In this document: positions 32,293 to 36,384 of the stretch, piece after piece
How positions within the stretch are numbered: position 1 is the first letter of the stretch
Layout: each line of letters starts with the position of its first letter
Assembly: GCA_002390845.1 (NCBI GenBank)
Contig: DGQT01000083.1
Location: 1 to 36,384 of the forward strand
Length of the DNA stretch: 36,384 bases
Origin: Chitinophagaceae bacterium UBA4407
GTDB taxonomy: Bacteria > Bacteroidota > Bacteroidia > Chitinophagales > Chitinophagaceae
Direction of reading: 5' to 3'
Notes under the pieces: generated by a model
Databases searched by the model: none
The model's input: only the letters and a program-made list of their open reading frames with translations
What the model was told of the DNA's origin: nothing
Made by a program: the position numbers and the translations under genes

Positions 32293-33861
32293 ATGAACAA
32301 AAAAATTTCTCAAAAAGAAAATGTTGAAAATACTCCTGCAAAGAACGAAATGAACAGGAGAAAATTTGTAGGGCTGGCAGCAACTGCGGCGGCTGCATTT
32401 ACAATTGTTCCCAGGCATGTGCTTGGCAAAGGTTATGTTTCGCCAAGTGATAAAATAACCCTTGCATATATTGGTGTAGGCACACAGGGCATAAGAGAAT
32501 TGTTGCCTTTGCTTGCTGTGCCGCAGATACAGGTTGTTGCGGTTTGCGATCCCAATAAAGAAGCACGTGGTTACAGAGACTGGGGCAAAGATTATTTAAG
32601 AAGTGAAATCCGTAAGACGATTCAAAAGCCTGACTGGGATTGTGGCGGCGATGGATTGATTCCCGGTGGAAGAGACAACGGTAAATCAATCGTTGATACC
32701 TATTATTCAAATGTGCATCCTGAAATAAAGTATAAAGGCTGCACAGCTTATGAAGATGTGCGTGAATTATTTGATAAAGAAAAAGACGTTGATGCTGTTA
32801 AGATAATGACACCAGATCATTTGCATGGTATTCTTTCAATGGCTGCTATAAAAAGGGGCAAACATTTACTGGTGCACAAACCCATTTCAAACCGTTTAAC
32901 TGAAGGGAAAAAGGTTATTGAAATGGCGCGTAACAATCCTAAGGTAATCACACATCTTATACCATGGGATTCAAACGGCTCAATGGAAACGGTAATGTCA
33001 TGGATTAATGCCGGTGCAATTGGCACTTTGCAAGAAGTGCACAACTGGACCAACAGACCCGTATGGCCACAATATCCCCAATTGCCTAAAAACGCTGAAG
33101 ATATACCCGCAGGTTTTAATTGGGACCTATGGCTTGGCCCTGAAGCGGAAAGGCCCTATAGTTCTGATTATACGAATATGGTGTTCAGGGGATGGTACGA
33201 TTTCGGGGGAGGTTCAATGGCAGATATGGGTCACTACAGTTTGTGGACGGTTTTCAATGCATTGAAACTAACGTCGCCAACAGTTGTAATCCCAAACAGA
33301 AGTCATGTTTGCGATTTTAATGGCCCATTACCATTCCGTATAAAAAATGATTTTTCATTTCCCATGGCAAGTATGGTTCGGTTTAAATATCCCGCAAACG
33401 GAAACAGGCCACCTGTTGATCTTTGCTGGTACGATGGTGGTATGCTTCCGCCGATACCCGAAGAATTATTTAATGCCAGTAAAGAGTTGCCTGAAGAGGG
33501 AATGATGTTCGTTGGCGATAAAGGAAAAATTCTCGCAGGCTTTAATGTACAAAATCCTGAAATCATTTCAGGTACAAAAATGGATACACCAAAAACAAGC
33601 GCAGATAAAAGAGATCAGGTGGCGCAAACTTCAGCGGCGCTGCCTTTGTTTGTTGAGGCATGTAAAACAGGCAAACAGTATCCCGGCAATTTTTCAGAAG
33701 CAGAATACATTACAGAGGCGGTGAACCTTTATGCAGTGGCATTAAGAGCAAACAAGTTGCTGAAGTATGATGCAACCAATCTTAAGATCACGAATGTGCA
33801 GGATGCAAATAAATATTTGAGTCGCGAATACAGAAGCGGATGGCATCCTGATTCTATTTAA
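32293..33861 (+). CDS. Tat-exported Gfo/Idh/MocA-family oxidoreductase
   Basis: This 522-residue protein has a Tat signal (EMNRRKFVGLAATAAAAFTI, residues 19-38) and an N-terminal NAD-binding Rossmann domain (AYIGVGTQGIREL, then VVAVCDPNKEARG). The catalytic-region motif, EKP in most of the family, reads HKP (LLVHKPISNRLTEGKKVIEM, 193-212), a change shared by a secreted Bacteroidota/Planctomycetes branch, as far as recalled. The C-terminal sheet domain includes GGGSMADMGHYSLWTVFNAL with the conserved D-x-G-x-H. Likely substrates are sugars or cyclitols in the periplasm. Two starts are possible (Met1 or Met20). Its neighbour, a TIM-barrel isomerase, often accompanies such enzymes. Confidence 0.9.
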   Translation: MNKKISQKENVENTPAKNEMNRRKFVGLAATAAAAFTIVPRHVLGKGYVSPSDKITLAYIGVGTQGIRELLPLLAVPQIQVVAVCDPNKEARGYRDWGKDYLRSEIRKTIQKPDWDCGGDGLIPGGRDNGKSIVDTYYSNVHPEIKYKGCTAYEDVRELFDKEKDVDAVKIMTPDHLHGILSMAAIKRGKHLLVHKPISNRLTEGKKVIEMARNNPKVITHLIPWDSNGSMETVMSWINAGAIGTLQEVHNWTNRPVWPQYPQLPKNAEDIPAGFNWDLWLGPEAERPYSSDYTNMVFRGWYDFGGGSMADMGHYSLWTVFNALKLTSPTVVIPNRSHVCDFNGPLPFRIKNDFSFPMASMVRFKYPANGNRPPVDLCWYDGGMLPPIPEELFNASKELPEEGMMFVGDKGKILAGFNVQNPEIISGTKMDTPKTSADKRDQVAQTSAALPLFVEACKTGKQYPGNFSEAEYITEAVNLYAVALRANKLLKYDATNLKITNVQDANKYLSREYRSGWHPDSI

Positions 33862-33899
33862 AGTTACGGCTCTTGAGGAAGAAAGAAGAGTAGAAATGT

Positions 33900-34045
33900 T
33901 TGAATACCAGCTATAGCATTTCATAGCATCTTCGTTGCGTCGCAATCACTTTATCTTTCTGTTCATTGTTGAGCAAAATGCACACGAGTGCGACGCAACA
34001 AAAGCATCATTGCTGTTGTATAGTTGGGTACAAAATAGTTGCTTT
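33900..34045. repeat. Dispersed repeat, facing pair with matched cores
   Basis: The left arm TTGCGTCGCAATCACTTT (33934-33951) and the right arm CACACGAGTGCGACGCAACA (33981-34000) face each other across only 30 bases, with outer flanks ATAGCATTTCATAGCATCTT and AAAGCATCATTGCTGTTGTA. This is the shortest paired copy in the window. Confidence 0.85.
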
Positions 34046-34067
34046 ATTATGTTTTAAATACGCTGAT

Positions 34068-35304
34068 TATTGCTTGCTGATACGGTAGAGATTGCCGGAA
34101 TCGGTAACGGCATAGAGCATACCATTATCGTACGCCACATCGCGAAAACGTTCTTTTTTATCTTCTAGCAATCTTTCTTCGCCAACTACTTTATTATCTT
34201 TTATAACAAGTCTTACAATGTGCATGCTGCTTAGCCGCCGATGAATAAATTATTCTCCCATTCAGGAATAGCGTCGCCTTTATAAAAACTAATACCGCTG
34301 GGAGAAACAACAGGGTCCCAGTAATAAACAGGTTGCTCCATACCCTCTTTTTGCTGTATGCCCTCGCCTACTTTTTCGCCGCTGTATTCTATACCATAAG
34401 TGATGGTTGGCCAGCCATAATTTTTTCCTGAACGAATAATGTTTACTTCATCGCCACCGCGTGGGCCAAATTCAACCTCCCATAATTCACCGGTTGCGGG
34501 ATTGATATCTAGCCCTTGCGGATTGCGGATACCATAGACATATATCTGCGGCATAGCACCCGGCTGATTGATGAAAGGATTGCCCGGAACAGCTTTACCA
34601 TCAGGAGTTATTTTAAAAACCTTTCCAAGACCGGCCGTTAATAATTGTGCCTGAGCCCTGCCTTCAGGAATGGATCTTTCGCCAGCACTTACAAACAGGT
34701 TTCCATCCTTATCAAAGATCAATCTTGAGCCAAAATGTGCACCACTGTTTAATGCAGGTGTAGCGCGGAAAATAACAATTGGATTGTCTATTGTTCCCGC
34801 GGTTTCATTCAACTGCCCTTTGGCAACAGCAGTAAGGTTTCCCGGAGGGTTTTTCTCGGAGAAAGACCAGTAAATGGTTTTGTTTGTGGCGAAGTTTGGA
34901 TCGAATGCTACATCCAGTAACCCACCCTGGCCGTTATCGTCCACCGCGGGAAAACCTGTTATCTTTTTTACAAGTTCACCGGTTGCAGTATGTATTTCCA
35001 TATAGCCGGATTTTATGGTGATAAGCAGCCTGCCATCAGTCATTGGCACAACAGCCCATGGATTACCTAAACCCTGAGCGATCTTTTCTACTTTATACGG
35101 TGTTGTTGTTTTTACACCTGCTATTCTTGTTTGGCCCGCAAATGCAGGCTTATAATTGCTGTTGGCCTTTTGTGTTTCAACTGGTGAAAGCTTAGTTGAA
35201 TCGTAACTGTTATCTGCAACTGTTGTATCCTCATGGCTTGCACATCCTGATGAATGAACCGAGACCATAACAACTGTAAGTAAAATGATGTTTTTCATCT
35301 TCAT
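34068..35304 (-). pseudogene. PQQ-dependent sugar dehydrogenase, single-base frameshift
   Basis: The intact part (34231-35304, 357 codons) is a lipoprotein (Cys21 in HSSGC) with the six-bladed propeller of soluble aldose/glucose dehydrogenases: LGNPWAVVPM, GQGGLLDVAFDPNF, GSRLIFDKDGNLFVSAGER, YGIRNPQGLDINPATGELWE, EFGPRGGDEVNIIRSGKNYG. Translation stops after NNLFIGG. The shifted frame continues straight on as LSSMHIVRLVIKDNKVVG, then EERLLEDKKERFRDVAY and TDSGNLYRISKQ, with a stop at 34068-34070. Joining them needs one extra base: GGC-GGC-(C)TA-AGC. The missing tail would close the last propeller blade. It is either a recent mutation or a sequencing error; no slippery heptamer supports programmed shifting. 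Confidence 0.88.
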
Positions 35305-35435
35305 AAATATTGCTTTAGTGAAACGTAAAAATACGCAATCTGAAAGTTAAAGACTACGAGCAATAATCATTGATATTAACTAATACAGCCAATATCCATT
35401 ATTGCAGTATACAATTTAATTTTTTTGTAACCAGC

Positions 35436-35620
35436 ACCGGTATTGTATAGCATCGCCTGTTGTGTCACTCACTTGTACTTTTGGAAAAACAGGCATCAAG
35501 GCAAAAAGGCAACAGGCAAATAGTGTTTTATTATTCGTTGTTCACTGCTCACTGGTATCAAACCGTACAAGAGTGCGACGCAAGAATGCTTCATGCATAT
35601 TCTTTTGCCTGGCTAAAAAA
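35436..35620. repeat. Dispersed repeat, facing pair with mismatched cores
   Basis: The left arm TTGTGTCACTCACTTGTAC (35460-35478) has the variant core; the right arm GTACAAGAGTGCGACGCAA (35565-35583) has the common core. Outer flanks are GTATAGCATCGCCTG and AATGCTTCATGCATATTC. The left part matches the copies at 28333 and 31125. Confidence 0.85.
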
Positions 35621-35621
35621 A

Positions 35622-35752
35622 TGTGCGGATGTGCGGATGTGCAGATGAGCGAATGTGCAAATGAATACACTTTTGTATTTGTCTTTCATCCGCAAATCTG
35701 CAAATTTACAAATCTGCACATCGTATTTAACACATTTGCACATCCGCTGATC
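35622..35752. repeat. Short GTGCGGAT/GTGCAAAT repeats with inverted partner
   Basis: ATGTGCGGATGTGCGGATGT, GCAGATGAGCGAATGTGCAA at one side; ATCCGCAAATCTGCAAATTT and CACATTTGCACATCCGC at the other. The arms are imperfectly complementary. Confidence 0.7.
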
Positions 35753-35772
35753 TTACCATTACTTTGCACGTT

Positions 35773-36384
35773 ATGACAACAGAACAGATTAAACAAATGA
35801 GGGAACGTGTTACCGTGCTAAGGAGGTTTCTTTGACTACGATAACCGCACAGAAAAAGTAACGAACGACCGCCAACTATCACTTTCGCCGGGCTTTTGGG
35901 ATGATAATACACGTGCCACGGCCATAATGAAAGACATTAAAGTAAATGAGTACTGGATGAAAATGTACACGCAGGTTGAAACTGCTGTTGAAGATTTTGC
36001 CGTGCTCTTCGACTTCTGGAAAAGCGGCGATGCAAGCGAAGAAGAAACCAGGCAGGCTTACGATGCGGCACTTGTTTCCATTGAAGATGCGGAGTTTAAA
36101 AGCACCTTGAACCAGCCGGAAGATGAGTTACCGGGTGTGTTGCAAATCAACCCCGGTGCGGGTGGCACAGAGAGCCAGGATTGGGCCGAAATGCTGTTAC
36201 GCATGTACCGCATGTATGGCGAAAAGCAAGGCTGGAAAGTAACCGAACTGGATTACCAGGAAGGTGATGGTGCAGGAATAAAAACAGCTACGCTTCAGTT
36301 TGATGGCCCGTTTGCTTATGGTTTTTTAAAGAGTGAAAGTGGCGTACACAGGCTGGTGCGTATATCTCCTTTTGACAGCAGTGC
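35773..36384 (+). CDS. prfB: Peptide chain release factor 2, 3' end beyond window
   Basis: RF2 ends translation at UGA and UAA codons. The first 20 codons (MTTEQIKQMRERVTVLRRFL) end at an in-frame TGA (35833-35835); a +1 shift then gives DYDNRTEKVTNDRQLSLSPG, FWDDNTRATAIMKDIKVNEY and so on to the window end, 183 further codons with two bases left over. Visible RF2 parts are the N-terminal helical domain, then QINPGAGGTESQDWAEMLLR and YQEGDGAGIKTATLQF, and SESGVHRLVRISPFDS. In intact RF2 the catalytic GGQ comes just beyond this point, so it lies outside the window. The gene looks functional; the internal TGA is the normal autoregulatory shift site, not damage. Confidence 0.95.
35821..35836 (+). 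promoter_or_regulatory. Programmed +1 frameshift site of prfB
   Basis: The sequence AGGAGGTTTCTTTGAC contains a Shine-Dalgarno-like AGGAGG (35821-35826), a CTT slip codon (35830-35832) and the UGA stop followed by C, the classic RF2 arrangement. Low RF2 lets the ribosome slip from CUU to UUU and continue. Confidence 0.95.

Larger units (their letters stand above)
35305..35772. other. Gene-free region: paired repeat and GGATGTGC repeats
   Basis: A facing pair of the dispersed repeat is at 35436-35620. From 35622, the ATGTGCGGATGTGCGGATGT repeats and their inverted counterparts (TTTGCACATCCGC near 35738-35750) can fold into a long hairpin. No gene is seen; the prfB promoter should lie near its end. 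Confidence 0.65.

Noticed and set aside
34225..34240. Programmed -1 frameshift in the PQQ dehydrogenase
   Set aside because: No slippery heptamer of the X-XXY-YYZ type lies at the junction (GGC-GGC-TAA) and no such shift is known for the family; a lost base explains it better.
35833..35835. Nonsense mutation in prfB
   Set aside because: The in-frame TGA has the exact AGGAGG and CTT-TGA-C context of the conserved RF2 frameshift, so the gene is normal.

Overview
The window looks like a piece of a Bacteroidota chromosome, most likely from the Chitinophagaceae. The evidence is a SusC/SusD outer-membrane pair, two secreted proteins ending in type IX secretion sorting domains (one type B, one type A), Bacteroidota-type start regions with weak Shine-Dalgarno sequences, and an AT-leaning composition. 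The genus cannot be named from the sequence alone. No tRNA, rRNA, CRISPR array, transposase or integrase was seen.

Layout. Positions 1-5237 hold a susC-susD operon on the minus strand, with a terminator after susD. Positions 5852-11072 hold mostly household genes: an XRE-cupin regulator, a cytoplasmic NlpC/P60 peptidase, an ECF sigma factor with a membrane partner, a PAS histidine kinase and purine nucleoside phosphorylase. Positions 11497-16891 hold two large secreted proteins on the plus strand: a PKD-repeat adhesin-like protein, and an arylsulfotransferase-like beta-propeller with Calx-beta and sorting domains. Positions about 17100-20560 form an AT-rich accessory island. It has a zero-spacing operon of a divergent thymidylate-synthase-superfamily enzyme and an all-helical protein, facing a HigB-like/HigA-ImmA toxin-antitoxin operon whose end lies only 4 bp away. 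This island is the best candidate for an undescribed system. Next come a 21-bp minisatellite encoding a VQEIMMA heptad array (20625-20960) and an unrecognised 234-residue protein.

Positions 22363-24079 hold a TMEM175-type channel and a DUF2953/GerW (YtfI/YtfJ-like) pair. Positions 24381-25583 hold a DUF1905/YdeI-type protein with a possible ATGA-coupled micro-ORF, then a GNAT acetyltransferase. Positions 26057-28941 encode an IorA/IorB-type molybdenum hydroxylase. Positions 29343-33861 hold a CDGSH protein, an FAD-linked oxidase, a sugar-phosphate-isomerase-like TIM barrel and a Tat-exported Gfo/Idh/MocA oxidoreductase. A PQQ-type sugar dehydrogenase (34068-35304) is broken by a single-base frameshift. 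The window ends inside prfB, which keeps its programmed +1 frameshift site.

A dispersed intergenic repeat runs through most of the window. Its core is GTACAAGTGTGCGACGCAA or its reverse complement, with a variant core GTGAGTGACACAA. It occurs about twenty times, always outside recognised coding sequence, as single arms, as facing pairs, or as a 78-bp tandem array with a 10-bp palindrome (25696-26005). It looks like a MITE- or REP-like family and may have cut into or displaced neighbouring 5' ends.
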